This document shows positions 52,298-63,825 of a stretch of 64,000 nt of DNA, in pieces (position 1 is the first letter of the stretch; each line of letters begins with the position of its first letter). Below the pieces are notes generated by a model, which worked only from the letters and a program-made list of their open reading frames with translations, ran no database searches and had not been told where the DNA came from. Position numbers and translations under genes: made by a program. The DNA comes from Buddleja alternifolia (Eukaryota > Streptophyta > Magnoliopsida > Lamiales > Scrophulariaceae): assembly GCA_019426215.1 (NCBI GenBank), contig CM033408.1:9613077-9677076 (forward strand), written 5' to 3'.

Positions 52298-54433
52298 TGT
52301 TGGTTGACTCATTCCCTTGGGTGGCTCGTGGCAGCGGAAATTAAAATTTTACAAAAGTAAACGTACAACCACTCGAAAACAGGAATATGGAATTGGTTCG
52401 ATCGAATTTAATAAGGAGGTAAACCAAATTATACCTTTCGAAAATTTCGTTTCACCTCGTACTTTGGATCTCAGCAACCCTGTGGTGCAAATTCACACAA
52501 TTTCCCTTGGGTGAGAAATTGCCCATCGTTTTTCGTATCTCCCGGTTTAGAATGCTCCAAGCGTCGCACTTCTAAGATGTATCCACACCTCGTTCAAGTC
52601 ACCAATTGTCTTGCCTTGCGTGCTAGACAACAAAACGATTCTAAGCTTAACTTAGGTTTGATTATGTGAAAGGTAGGAATATTTTCTAAGTCATTTAATT
52701 CAACACATGAATAGAACGACGTCTTGTTGGTAAGAGGAGAGAGGTGGCCGATTTTAGGTCTAAGAGAGGGGGGCGGGTTTTTTAGCTTTTTCATCATCTT
52801 TTTAATCTCCTTCATCTCTTATTTATAGGTGAAGATTACCTAGAGTCCTATTAGGAAAAGGAAACTTTCTTTCTCCCAAACTCTCTAGTAATCTTTATCT
52901 TATGAAGATTTGGAGGAGGGGAAAACTCTTTTCCTCTTCCACCACACATAAAATCGCCCCCTCCCTTATTTACACTCACAAATTGGTCAGCTCCATTTAA
53001 TTGGACTTTAGGATTTAATTTTGACTTCTCAATTTAATTATAGGTGCAACCCATCAATTAAATACAAGTCAAATTAAATCCAACCAACTAATTTCAACAT
53101 TTATTTATTTAACTTGGGCTCCACCCAATTAAATAAAATACTTGGACTTTACTAGGTCCATTAATTTAATTAATTCTACAAGATTAATTAAAAGAGTAAA
53201 ATTAATTGAATCCTTCAATTAATTTATATTCCATATTAGGAAAGTACTAAGCTTTCCTAATTCCCTCAATTTCCTCGAAATTAATTAATCACATCTATTC
53301 AAGCAGTGACTCTCTCGAGTTAGTGTGTGACCCCTTAGGCTCGTTTCTATCTAGTAGAAAGTACACATTCCCACAGTGCTAGTGTACCTTCCTAAAATGG
53401 AAAGTACTAGATTAAATCAATCCTTTGATTTAATCAAGCCCCGAATTAGTCACCAAGCTAATTCTCAGCACTTACAAATCGCGGTTGCCCACCTAGCATA
53501 TGGTCCCAAAGACCTAGATAAAACGAAAGTAAAGATACGCCTTTTGCGATCTTGATCCTCGCATAAGTAAGATCTCTCTATCTAATCTCCTGATTGAATC
53601 TAGAGCATTGGCTAAGGTCTAAGCTCTATTAATTCAATACTATGTTTCCCACGTTATGTGAAATCGACTTCGACTATCTTAACGAGGAAACCCTACGCCT
53701 CTTTAGATATCATACTTCGGCCGAAGATTCCTTAAGTCGATTCACTATGTAACCATAGGAGATTAACCGACTGGCTAATGTCAGAGATAGATTCCTCTTG
53801 ATTCTCACGTGCCTTACTACGTAGGAGGTGCATGTTTGAGTTTGCCCATATTCGATCATCTAAAGTGATCATGTAACAAATCAAGAAAATGCGCGGTTAT
53901 GCATAAGACATCCAATGGAATCTTAGGCCCATAAGGATTACTCATATACTACAAGACCACTGGAAGTTCCACATTCGACTGGGAATCCATTTCAGGAACT
54001 TCCATGGGGTTGTTCAGTTCGCCCATTACCACAATGGCAACCCTCATAGATGCATTGGCTTTCACCGTGCCAGTATCTATGGAACGAGATACACTTCTAC
54101 CAGAGTATGCATCATATGAGCAAGTCTTTTGGGTCACATCGATATCCCTTTTTCTCGATGAACCCTTTCACGACTTGGAACAATGTTTAAAGATCACAGC
54201 CTTCGAGACATATTCCATCATTGCCACACCCAATGTGCAATGATGTCCCATAGCTATGTGTGATCCTTCGAGACTTTATTCTAAACCAAAGTAAAAACTA
54301 ATTTAAAAATAAAGGCATGCCACACATAAAAAAGAGATTGACTTTATTTATAAGAAAACGATTGTTCAACTCTAGAGTTACTATTACAAAGAATGGCGCC
54401 CAATAATTGGTGCGCCGGGCACTAACTCTAACA
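52298..54433 (-). repeat. 5' LTR of copia C (2136 bp)
   Basis: On minus it opens TGTTAGAGTTAGTGCC (54433) and closes GAGTCAACCAACA (52298). It is long for copia. Short ORFs within (for example 53949-54137) show no motif. Confidence 0.85.
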
Positions 54434-55837
54434 CCACGATTAGATGAAGTAGATGTTTTCATTTTGGTCTTTGATGTTGATGCTTTGGATGAAGATGCCT
54501 TTCTTGTATTGACTTGTGGAGTTCTTGGAGGCCATGATCTAAAAGCATACGCATCTTCATTCACTCCAGCTGCTTCTGCAGTGACACCCTAAGTTAAACC
54601 CTTGAGACTCCGTACAAGAGTGTCCTCATCTTCATCCATCTTCCCCACCAATCACTCATTGGATTCATCTATCTCCTCTAGAGACATAGGATCAATTTTA
54701 TCACGCATAACATAACGGTGCCACAAAGATCGATTGTATTTGATGAAAACCAAATCGCTCATGTTTTCGTGAAGTAACTTGTTTCTCTTCTTGGTATGAA
54801 CCTGCATAAATTTATATTTAGGTAATTTTAATTTATATATTATAATTACTTTAACAATATAAGTATCTTAATATGTAAAGTTGTATATTATACTTACAAG
54901 ATCAAAAACACTCCAATTACGCTTACATCCAAACGAGCTACAAGTGAGACTGAGTACTTTGATGGCATACTTTTATAAATTTGAACACGATGATCCGAAA
55001 GAGAACTACCAATCAGCTAGATTTGACTAGGAAATGGAAATCCAAGTGTTAAGCGGACAAAAATACGTAATAAAAAAAATAATTTGTTAATTTAACTTGT
55101 AAAATATAAATAAAAAATGCTTATTACCGGGTAATTTTGAGGTTTTTTGTCTAATAGCTGCGGGTAATCCATAAGGATGTTCAACTTTCATGTATGAAGA
55201 AAGCTCCGCAATAATCTTATCCCCTGTCTCAATATCTGGAGCTAATCTTCCTACACAATCATAGAACCCCTTCATAATGTCTGGATTTTGCACTTCACTT
55301 TCATTTGCATAAAAGAACTCCGGATTAAAGATATAACCCGCTGCATGTAAAGATGAGCGGAGCTGGATTTCCCATCATCTAATAATGATTTTGAAAACAT
55401 CTACGTACTTCTCTTCATTTCCTTCAAAAGAGGCCTTTATTGCTTCCTTAGCTCTATCCATTGCCTCATATTTATACCCTATTGGAGGCTTCTTCTCTCC
55501 ATCTACTAACCGAAGAACTTTCACTAATGGACCGATAATTTTAGTTGCATAAAAGACATTGGTCCAAAAAGAAGACATAGATCACTTTTATTGTCGTCTT
55601 ACCTTTTTCCTCTTTCGCATACTTGCTTTGAGTCCATGTATCAGAAGTAAACATCTTTTTCAAGTTTCCCTTCTCTTCGTGAAAGTGTTTCAAAGTTAGA
55701 AAGGCAGTTGCGAATTGGGTCTTCGCCGCTCCAACCATTTCTTTGTTACCAGTGAAATCCCGCATCATACTCAACAATTGTAGTCTTCCTTAAATATAAC
55801 CAATGAGGACAAGTAACTAGATTAGGGTATCTTATTA
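54434..55837 (-). pseudogene. hAT-family transposase (DUF659 / dimerisation type), degenerate
   Basis: hAT transposases excise and insert DNA transposons. On the minus strand, in order: LSMMRDFTGN and TAFLTLKHFHEEKG (about 55620-55780), FWTNVFYATKIIGPLVKVLRL and YEAMDRAKEAI (55375-55570), DCVGRLAP (55087-55293), VLSLTCSS...GCKRNWSVFDL (about 54898-54960), KRNKLLHENMSDLVFIKY (about 54719-54803), then a Ser/Lys-rich tail broken at 54434 by copia C. The last conserved blocks are the hAT C-terminal dimerisation domain. Introns separate the pieces and several stops are present. The N-terminus would lie right of copia B, outside the window. Confidence 0.8.
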
Positions 55838-57449
55838 TGTTGTACAAACTATTGAGAAAAAATTAATAAAGGCATTTATATTTTGTTCATATAAATCTTT
55901 ACGGCATCTAAATAAGTATTGAACATATAGTCCATGTGAATAAAGGTTTGACTCTTTGCCCTTTATGGAATAAAGACATGGCATAGGAAGAGTCTTACAC
56001 CTTATCACTTAAAAGGGTTCGCCAGTCAAAGAATCTTGATTGGGCATTAAGATTCGACTTGTATGACACATGCTCTGTCGATGAGTGCCAGTCGAACACT
56101 ATAGGGACAGTGGGAACAACTATCATAGATATGTCAATGGAATTGACATATTCGAACACGACTCGTAGTAATCCGATCACATGGGTATTTACTCAGTGAC
56201 TGTCAATGATTGGATTACTGATCATAATAGTATGCGTGAGCCTTAGACCTGAGGGTTCATGATCAATGTGCTTGTATTATTGGATCTGTTACCAGAGTAG
56301 TTAGGCCCATATCACCCGTCGGTGGGGTCGAAGTCGAAGTGCGATATGAATAAGACAAGTAGCAGTTGATCAGTGATAGCCAAGATAGGATTCACTGTCT
56401 CGATAGTAAACGAGAAAGTATCCTGTGCGATTATAGGCTAATGAAGTTATAGGTCTTTGGCCAAAGCATAAACAACTAACTCATGTGGGACATTGAGGGT
56501 AGTTTAGTAATTTCATTATGCTATAATCTAATGCACAATATCAAGTTTAGCGAGTTTGACATTTTCCATGACTCTCACTTGATCGGGATACGTCAGTGAA
56601 GGGCTTATACTCATACGGCATTTTTGATCAAGAGGTTCGTAAAATGATTCTTTCATTTCGTACTTAATTGGGTTATGATGTGAGTCCACGGGTCTGGCTA
56701 AGTGACACTCACATCTTTAAGTAATTCATCCCTTTGCCAATTGAGACGAACCTAAAGAGTCGCGCTATAAGAAACGAGCGGGATGTATCTTTTTGTGTAA
56801 ATCTTTTAGAAAGAATTAAATAGACTAATTGATTTAATTAGATTAAATCAATTAATTAAATAATTAATTTAATTAGATTAGATTAAATTATTTAATAAGT
56901 ATATTAGATAATTGGAATTAATTAATAGTATATATTATATTTAAATTGGATTTAAATTTATATATATACAGATGGGCTAGAAATTGCACAAGCAAATTAA
57001 AAGCCCACCCAGTCCAAAAGAAAGCCCTAAGGGGCGGCCACTCTAGGGTTTCTTGGAGTAGCCTCCAACTTGTTCCACAAGCTAGTTGAGTTTAAATAAG
57101 ACTGCTACAGTGGAACAAAACCCTAGATGACAAGGTAACTAATCTGATTATACAACACAAAAAGAAAAGAACTCTCTCCCCTCTCTCCTCTCTAGCCGTC
57201 CACTCTAGCAAGAAAATGAGGAGTTTCGGGATCTTTGGAAGGCTCGTTTCGCGTGAAGCCTCAGAGACAGGAGCCCTTGGAGGATTGTTGTTCTGCAGAA
57301 TCAATAAACGACTCAAAAGGGTATGTTTATTTATTCTAAATTTCGCAAAACCAATGAAAAAATCATCAGATCTATTTTTGTGATCTACCGGTAGGAATCC
57401 TCGAATCTTCCGCTGCAATTCTCTGTTTTTCTGTACGGGATTCCCAACA
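55838..57449 (+). repeat. 5' LTR of copia B (about 1.6 kb)
   Basis: The right end TTCCCAACA at 57449 is fixed by the primer site. The left end TGTTGTACAAAC at 55838 is a best guess: the D LTR seems to have some 80 extra bases at its start. Blocks such as CACATGGGTATTTACTC and GCCATATCAC-like stretches align with the D LTR. Confidence 0.7.
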
Positions 57450-57450
57450 G

Positions 57451-57463
57451 TGGTGTCAGAGCC
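57451..57463 (+). other. Primer binding site of copia B
   Basis: TGGTGTCAGAGCC, one base after the LTR end; one base from the standard initiator Met-tRNA complement. Confidence 0.88.
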
Positions 57464-57893
57464 GACTTAAACGGATCTGATGATTTTTGCGTTTCAGATT
57501 ATGTTTGTTAAAATTAGATTTTTATAAAATTTGATTTTATGTATTTAATATTCGATAGTAAATCTAAAATTTTGAAAATATTTATCGCCTTGAAATCATC
57601 GCATGATTACATGTTTTTCGTCGTTGGCAACGGCAAATCGGGGTGGCACCACCCCATTCATGTAATTAGAAAAACAAAAAAAGGGAAATGGTAGGGTGGC
57701 GGCGCTGATTGCGCCGCTACCACAGCGACGGAACTAGGGCGGCACCAGCCGCCCTAGTCGTGCTGGGCCGAAACCCAGCACGATTGCGCTGGGTTGGGCC
57801 AAAGCCCAGCACGTTGCGCTGTGCTGGGCCCAGCGCACTTCCGTGCGTTGTACGGGCGCTGGGCCGGGCCCAGCTGCTGAGCCCGGCCCAGTG

Positions 57894-57934
<41 letters not shown>

Positions 57935-59186
57935 TTTATATTTAAATATATATATAAATTAATAAATATTAGGGTTTGACCCTAATAGACAAATTCGACC
58001 CGTGAATTGTCAAAACCCTTTTTCCGTAAAAATGGTTTTCTTAAAATTAAATTGGATTTAATTAAGTTAAATTGGATTTGACTTTAATATTAAATTGGAT
58101 TTAATGAAATCATAAATTAAATTTGATTTTTATTTATGATTTGCGATGACTAAATAAATAGGATTTATTTAAGGCTGATTATATTTTTCCAAAATAAATA
58201 TGGAATAGGTTTGACTTATTTCTTAAATAATAAATTGGATTTATTTTCCTTTAAAATTGAAATCAAAATTCATCTCTTCTAATTAAATTAGATTTAATCG
58301 GTTTTTGAATTTCTTTTTGATTTTAAACTTAAAACCAACATAAACTTAAATAGTTTACTTACATGCTTTGATGTATGTTGTGGTGGATGCTTCCATGGAC
58401 TTAGGGTTTTACCGCTTTGGTATTATCTGGGTTGTATTGGGCAATTGCGCCCCAGTTTGTACTTTTAATTATGGTAGTATAATGTATAAGGCGCTTTCTG
58501 AGTTGTGTAAAATAGAGGTAGGAACTTTTCTAGCTTGGAGCCCGAAGATCTATTAGAAATTAGATTGATAATAGACCCCTATCCCCCTGATTGATCTATT
58601 GGCTTAGATCAATCTAGAATGTCCATGGAAATGCATGTTGTTAGAATAACTAGGTTTTTCTATGCATGGATGATTATAATCCATATATGCGCGTAATAAA
58701 TTAATGTGCAAAGTGAGACCTTAATTTTTCAAAAATTCTCCCACTTTAAATACTAAGTAAGTAAGGGATATTGGATATCCTGGCTCTCCATCAAACTTGG
58801 AAAAGATGGGGTTATGAGTTATGCATGGCATCGTCCCGACTAATGGGGGTTATGCATTAATTCATAATCCATATCTCTTCAAGTGCATTTGATGCCATCG
58901 GTCGAAGCAAATCTTATCCCATATCACCGTTACAGGTTGCAAGATAAGATTCAACTGTTAGATCGATAGGAGTTGATGGGAAAATACTTAGATGGATCAC
59001 CACCAATATTTTGTTACAGGCTGAGGTTGAGTGCTCCATGAGCCAAAGGCAGATTGAATCATCAATAGGACTGGTTGACATGGCATGTCACTTCAAAAGT
59101 TCCAATGAGCCATACATCGTTACAGATTACAACTCATTGAAATTTTTGAAGAACTCAATCACTCACTATGAAATCTTTCCAACAGA
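57464..59186 (+). other. Leader of copia B: GC-rich palindromes, TGG-triloop hairpins, repeated-loop hairpins
   Basis: There is no gene. 57690-57890 is GC-rich and self-complementary (for example GCTGGGCCCAGC at 57823-57834). A TA microsatellite follows at about 57897-57924. Seven palindromes in 58045-58298, mostly with a TGG triloop: 58045-58063, 58064-58084, 58089-58105, 58111-58138 (TTG), 58152-58170 (AGG), 58229-58245, 58282-58298 (TAG). Larger hairpins: 58589-58614 (10-bp perfect), 58710-58747, 58812-58867, 58910-58951 (AATCTTATC/GATAAGATT) and 59103-59139 (CAATGAG/CTCATTG, extended outward). Confidence 0.82.
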
Positions 59187-59998
59187 GGTCTGAGGATAGT
59201 CCTCAATGATGAAAATCTCGAGTACATGCTGGAACTAGATGGACCACCGAGGCCTGGGGTCAACGAGGATGATTCAGTCAAACTAGCATACTCAGATTGG
59301 GTCTCTGATGCTCGTAAAGTAAGAGATTATATGTTGATCTCCATGTGTGACGAGTTACAACACACGCATGAAAACATGGATAGTCCCAAATCCATCATGC
59401 TGCACTTGGAGGAGCTGTTCGGGGAACATGGAAAGTCCATGAGATACTATGTATTCAAAGAGCTCTTCAACATAAAAATGAAAAAGAATGAGGATGTTAA
59501 AGATCATGTTTTGAAGATGATCTCCATGCTAGACAGGCTTAGGTCTCTGGGTTACTACATGGACCTTCACCTACGGGTGGACCTCATTCTCCAATCATTA
59601 CCTAGATCCTTCTCGGATTTCGTCATCAATTTTGACATGGATGACATTGAAGGATCACTCTCGACACTTATGAGCAAGCTGATGACTACACAACAACGAA
59701 TGAAAGAAAGTTAGGGTGCATTCAAGTTTCCTGTTATTTCAAGTAATACTGAACTAGCTGGCAAAATCAGAGAACTCAAAATCACAAAGACTCAGAAGTT
59801 TAAGAAAACGGGTCCAAAGAACACAGACACATGTCTTCATTGCCATGAGATGGGTCACTGGAAATGTGACTATCCCATGCTGAATGCAGAAATTACTTCA
59901 GGTATAGAACTTAATGTTTTAGAAACAAACTGTTCTGTTACCATATTTTCAATTTCCTGGATTCTAAACTCTGGGGCTAGTGCTCACATATGTGTTAT
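59187..59998 (+). pseudogene. gag-pol: Gag and protease start of copia B, 5'-truncated and cut by SIRE insertion
   Basis: The frame picks up at GLRIVLNDENLEYMLEL, matching RNLRIVLNMESLGYVLE of A, but the first part of gag is missing and a TGA precedes it. A TAG at 59712 interrupts. The knuckle is CLHCHEMGHWKCDYP. The protease motif reads NSGASAHIC where A has DSGASAHIC, so the catalytic Asp is replaced. Coding ends at 59998 with the SIRE LTR. Confidence 0.85.
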
Positions 59999-60404
59999 TG
60001 TTAGGAAATTTCATGTTAGATGTTTTGATGATGACAAGATAGGATTCATTGTTAGACCCCAAATAAAATGTAAGTTTATGTTTTCCTTAGATCATTGTTT
60101 AAGCGTTTGAAAGTTTGTAATTTTGTTTAGGCTTGTAATTTTTATCTTTGTAGATTTTAGACTAAGTCTTAGTAACTGAATCTCTAGTAGAATTCTAGGT
60201 GAGTCTATTAGAGAAGAAGTTGAAGACCAGTGTCTGAAGTCAACCAGAGATGAAGATTTGTCTCTTAACGTCCGTCAAATGCTAAAGGAACCTATTTCAG
60301 GATACATGGATCAAGCGCTCAAATTGTCTTAAGCGATGGATGTAAGATTCACCTGAAATAAATCCTCAAGTCATGAAGGACTTAAATGCAATCATTCAAC
60401 GGAC

Positions 60405-60428
60405 ATTTATTTCCAACGGGAAATAAAT
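60405..60428 (+). other. LTR hairpin with AACG loop (second copy)
   Basis: The arms ATTTATTTCC and GGAAATAAAT pair perfectly around AACG. Compared with 11202-11225, stem positions 4, 6 and 8 changed and each partner changed with them. Confidence 0.78.
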
Positions 60429-60597
60429 TCAAATGCATTAAATGCCTGATAAGAGCATTAAATGTGATAAGCTACTGTGACTTGTGGACAAGCCACCTTT
60501 TGACCAGACTGTCAGAAATCTCAGAGTTTTAGCTGCTCCCGTCCAATCGGATTCAGCGAATTTTCAGGAATGTCAGACTTTAGGTATGATCACGCGT

Positions 60598-60660
60598 CAC
60601 GTGAAAGGCACGCTTCTACATGTGTCCAACGGACAGATCCCAAGAAATTTCCTATAAATA
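60598..60660 (+). promoter_or_regulatory. LTR promoter: G-box and TATA box
   Basis: CACGTG at 60598-60603, then CATGTGTCCAACGGACA shared with the other LTR, then TATAAATA at 60653-60660. A compact U3 promoter is inferred. Confidence 0.65.
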
Positions 60661-61508
60661 CCTTGCTCCAGAAAAACCCAAAAAAAAAAAAGATAACAAC
60701 GAGAATATACGAGAAATTATTGCCAAAAATCTTACGTACATTCTTTCTGGAAAAAGCTTAGAAACCCCATAGCCAAAACCTTTCAAGCTTTCTATCTACA
60801 TTCCAGACAGTCACAAATATCTCAAATATCTTCCAAAAAAGAAATTCAAACTCCAACTGAGATATTCCAAGTTGTTTGATCTTCTCTAAAACAAACAAAC
60901 CCTAGTGACAAACCTCAACCTTTCATCTGAGTGAGAAAAGTTGTTGGAACCTTTCAGGCAGTATTTCTGAGTGAGAGAAGCTTGAAGAAGACGATCTTCA
61001 TTGGTGCTGAAGTCTGTGTGATCAAGGAGCCCAAGATCTTTTTCATCCATTACTATTTTGTAGAAGTTTCTGTGTGATTCTTTGATAATCATCATAGTAA
61101 ATTCCTCCAAGTGAAAAAGGAGAAGAAGGACGTAGCTGGGATTACATCACCCAGTGAACCTTACAAATTATTGTGTCATTTATATTTTATTGTCTTATAT
61201 TCATCACATTATATTATTCTGAAAAAGACAAATAAAATTACAAAGCGATTAATTTAACTAAAAGAACGTTAAACATCATTTCCGCTGTGCTAACCCTGAT
61301 TAAGCGATCTAAGCGTTGCCCTACTTTGGTAAACTGCTGAAATCACTAAGTCTAAGTTAACTACTCTGAAGCGTCTGACCCAAGCGCTCAGCTTTCCAAG
61401 CGTTCAAATTTCTAAAGTGATACGAAAATTTGTGAAGTCGAGAAAGATTTCAGGGTCTATTCAACCCCCCCTTCTAGACCCTTTCGTATGCCACTTGGGA
61501 CCACCAAG

Positions 61509-61520
61509 TGGTATCAGAGC
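61509..61520 (+). other. Primer binding site of SIRE-type element 2
   Basis: TGGTATCAGAGC, the exact 12-base complement of plant initiator Met-tRNA 3' end. Confidence 0.95.
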
Positions 61521-61620
61521 GGTTGAATTAGAAACCGAAGCGTTTCCGAGCATAACTGCTTGTTCAGATCCATTTTTTTTACTTAGTCGCTTTAATTTTT
61601 CTCGTCAAAAACATCTCATT

Positions 61621-63802
61621 ATGGCTTTCAACAAAATGTCTAAGTTGGTAGAGTCAAATTATGATTATTACAGGTGAAATGTGTGATGTAATTACAGGTG
61701 GTCCCATTCAGATTATGAATGTTCTAACTCAAGCCCCTGGAGCAACCGAGGCCACTCCAGATGGTTATGTCGAGAAACCTAAGTTAGAATGGATGCCTGA
61801 GGATCGAAAAAGAGCAAATCTAGATAATGTTGGACGAAGTGCACTTTACTCAGCATTAGGAGACAACGATGCATTGTTCAACAAGATCAAGCAATGTAAG
61901 ACTTCCAAAGAAATATGGGATAAGCTGGCTATAGTGTGTGAAGGATCAGCACAAATGAAGGAGAATAAGCTTTCCATAGCCGTGCAAAGATTTGAGCATT
62001 TCAAGATGCAGCCCAATGAGACGCTAGAACAATTGGACGCAAGGTTTACTTTGCTCGTTACAGAGTTAGCGTCATTAGACAAGGAATTGACCAACAAGGA
62101 AATGGTCAACAAAATTTTCAGAAGTCTTCCAAGCAAATATCTAATTAAGACTGTTGCTATGAGAGAGTCACAAACATTGGAGACTCTTACTCCAGAGCAT
62201 GTCTTTTCAGAGTTAAAGGCATTTGAGTTCGAATTGGGTGAAGTCAGTGACACATCGACTTCAGCGACTGAATCACGAGCTTTAATCACTACAACCAAAA
62301 GCAAGGGTAAAGCGATTAGTGAGGTTAAAACTATGGAATCAAATGAAGAAAAGGAAATGGCTTTATTGGTCAAGAAATTCAAAAAATTTCTAAGATATGA
62401 AAAGAGAAATCCTATCGGACAAACGTCATTTCAGACTCCTCTCCCTGCTCCAGCGCCTCAGTATCAAGCGCCTGTGTACTCTGCACCTCAACCAGTAGCG
62501 CCAGTTCCATACCAAGCGCCTCCGTCCCCTACTCAAAATCTCTCAGCGCCAGTAGTCTCAAAGCGATTATCCACTGAACAAAAAATGAAAACTAATTTGT
62601 GTTATAATTGCAGAAAACCAAGTCACAACCAGGTGAATTGCCCTTATCCAAATGTGTCTAAGCCCACAAGGCAAAACTATGCGGATAGAAACCAATTCAG
62701 GAGCAACCTTCGCCAACAGGGATTGCTAGCGGAATCTGAACCATTCTCCGCACCTGAAGAGGACTTGGAATCATCAGATGAAAGCAGTGATGATGATCCT
62801 ACAAGCGACTCAGCGTTGATTTGTCTTATGGCAAGAGATGATGAGGCGTCTGACAATTCGTTACCAGAGGTAACCAATGAATTATCAATTCCTCTTTCTT
62901 ATGATGAATTACTTGACAAAGTCAAAGAATACTACAATAAATGTCAAGAAGCTACCAAAATATATCAAAATGATCTTGATATTATCTTATCACTCACAAG
63001 AGATAAAGTGACGCTTAGAGCAGAGTTGCGAGTTCAGCAACAGTGCATTGAGAAGAACCAATCACTTGAGAGTGAAATTATTCAATTAAAAAATGATCTT
63101 GATATAATAGTCAAAAGAAAAGCTGATCTGATCGCTAGACTTGCCAAATCAGAGCAGCTCGTCTCATCATTATCTAAAGCTTCTAGAAATTTGGATAATG
63201 TGACTGAGGTAACTAGATTATTTGGTGAAAAGACCGGTTTAGGATGCAATAAATTCGGTAAACAACCAAATAAATCTAAAGATACGACAAACAACAAAGG
63301 AAAGGGTGTTCGCTTTGTTAAAGAAAGTTCACAAAGTCAAACGCTGAATGAACCAAGCGACAACAGTACAAGGCCAAATGAGAAAGCCAAAGCTGACTCA
63401 GGCAAGGGAAAGACAAAGGCAAATGATTCACAAAGAAAGATTCATCCAAACGCTCAAAAGGCTAAGGATAAACCTAACCACTGTGAATCAAGCGCTAAGC
63501 GTCAAGCACCAAAAGTGCAACTCAAGCCAGTGTCAAGGAAATACCAGCGTCCATATCCGAGATGGTCAAGGTCATATTATCGATACTATGATGATTATGA
63601 CTATGGCTATGATTATGACTACTATTATAATCGAGGATATTATTATACACCCAAAAAGCACACACAACACAATGTGAAACCCAAGAAGGCCAGTATTCCC
63701 ACAATGAAGACTAGGCAAATATGGGTTCCTAAAGTTTTAATTCAAACCAAAGTTACTAACATTGAAGGACCCAAGAAAACATGGGTACCCAAGAAGAATT
63801 AG
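61621..63802 (+). CDS. gag: Gag of SIRE-type element 2, long open frame but damaged N-terminus
   Basis: The original start ATG 61621 (MAFNKMSKLVESNY) is out of frame with the rest. Compared with element 1, 35 bases are missing just before ATGTGTGAT at 61679, and TGA 61675 ends the short frame. The main frame is open from ATG 61661 to TAG 63800-63802 (713 codons). It has IWDKLA, LEQLDARF, a Pro/Ala/Gln linker with QAP repeats, a CCHC knuckle (CYNCRKPSHNQVNCPY), an acidic part, a coiled coil and the Tyr/Asp-rich tract (about 63570-63645), with four more residues than element 1. Whether 61661 is used as a start is unknown. Confidence 0.85.
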
Positions 63803-63825
63803 AACTATCCTTAATGCAGGTACCT

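Larger units (their letters stand above)
47622..54433 (-). mobile_element. Copia element C inserted in the hAT gene, internally deleted
   Basis: The right (5') LTR is 52298-54433. The left (3') LTR keeps only 47622-47971. Target duplications are CCATG (47617-47621) and CCACG (54434-54438), one C/T difference. The coding region between is minus-strand gag, protease, integrase and part of RT. The rest of RT, RNase H and most of the 3' LTR are gone. Over the shared 350 bp the LTRs differ at about 15 places by eye, a fairly recent insertion. Confidence 0.9.
55838..59998 (+). mobile_element. Copia element B, plus strand, interrupted by the second SIRE element
   Basis: 5' LTR, primer site, long leader, degenerate gag and the start of protease, which is cut at 59998 by a SIRE LTR. 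The family matches A by gag, knuckle, protease surroundings and leader hairpins, and D by LTR sequence. The rest of pol and the 3' LTR would lie right of the window. The left border is in the hAT gene; its exact base is uncertain because the first part of the LTR aligns poorly with D. Confidence 0.85.
59999..61503 (+). repeat. 5' LTR of SIRE-type element 2 (1505 bp)
   Basis: Starts TGTTAGGAAATTTCATG and ends TTGGGACCA, followed by five bases and the primer site. Contains CACGTG (60598-60603), TATAAATA (60653-60660), the AACG hairpin (60405-60428) and many AAGCGTC/AAGCGCT words. Confidence 0.92.
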
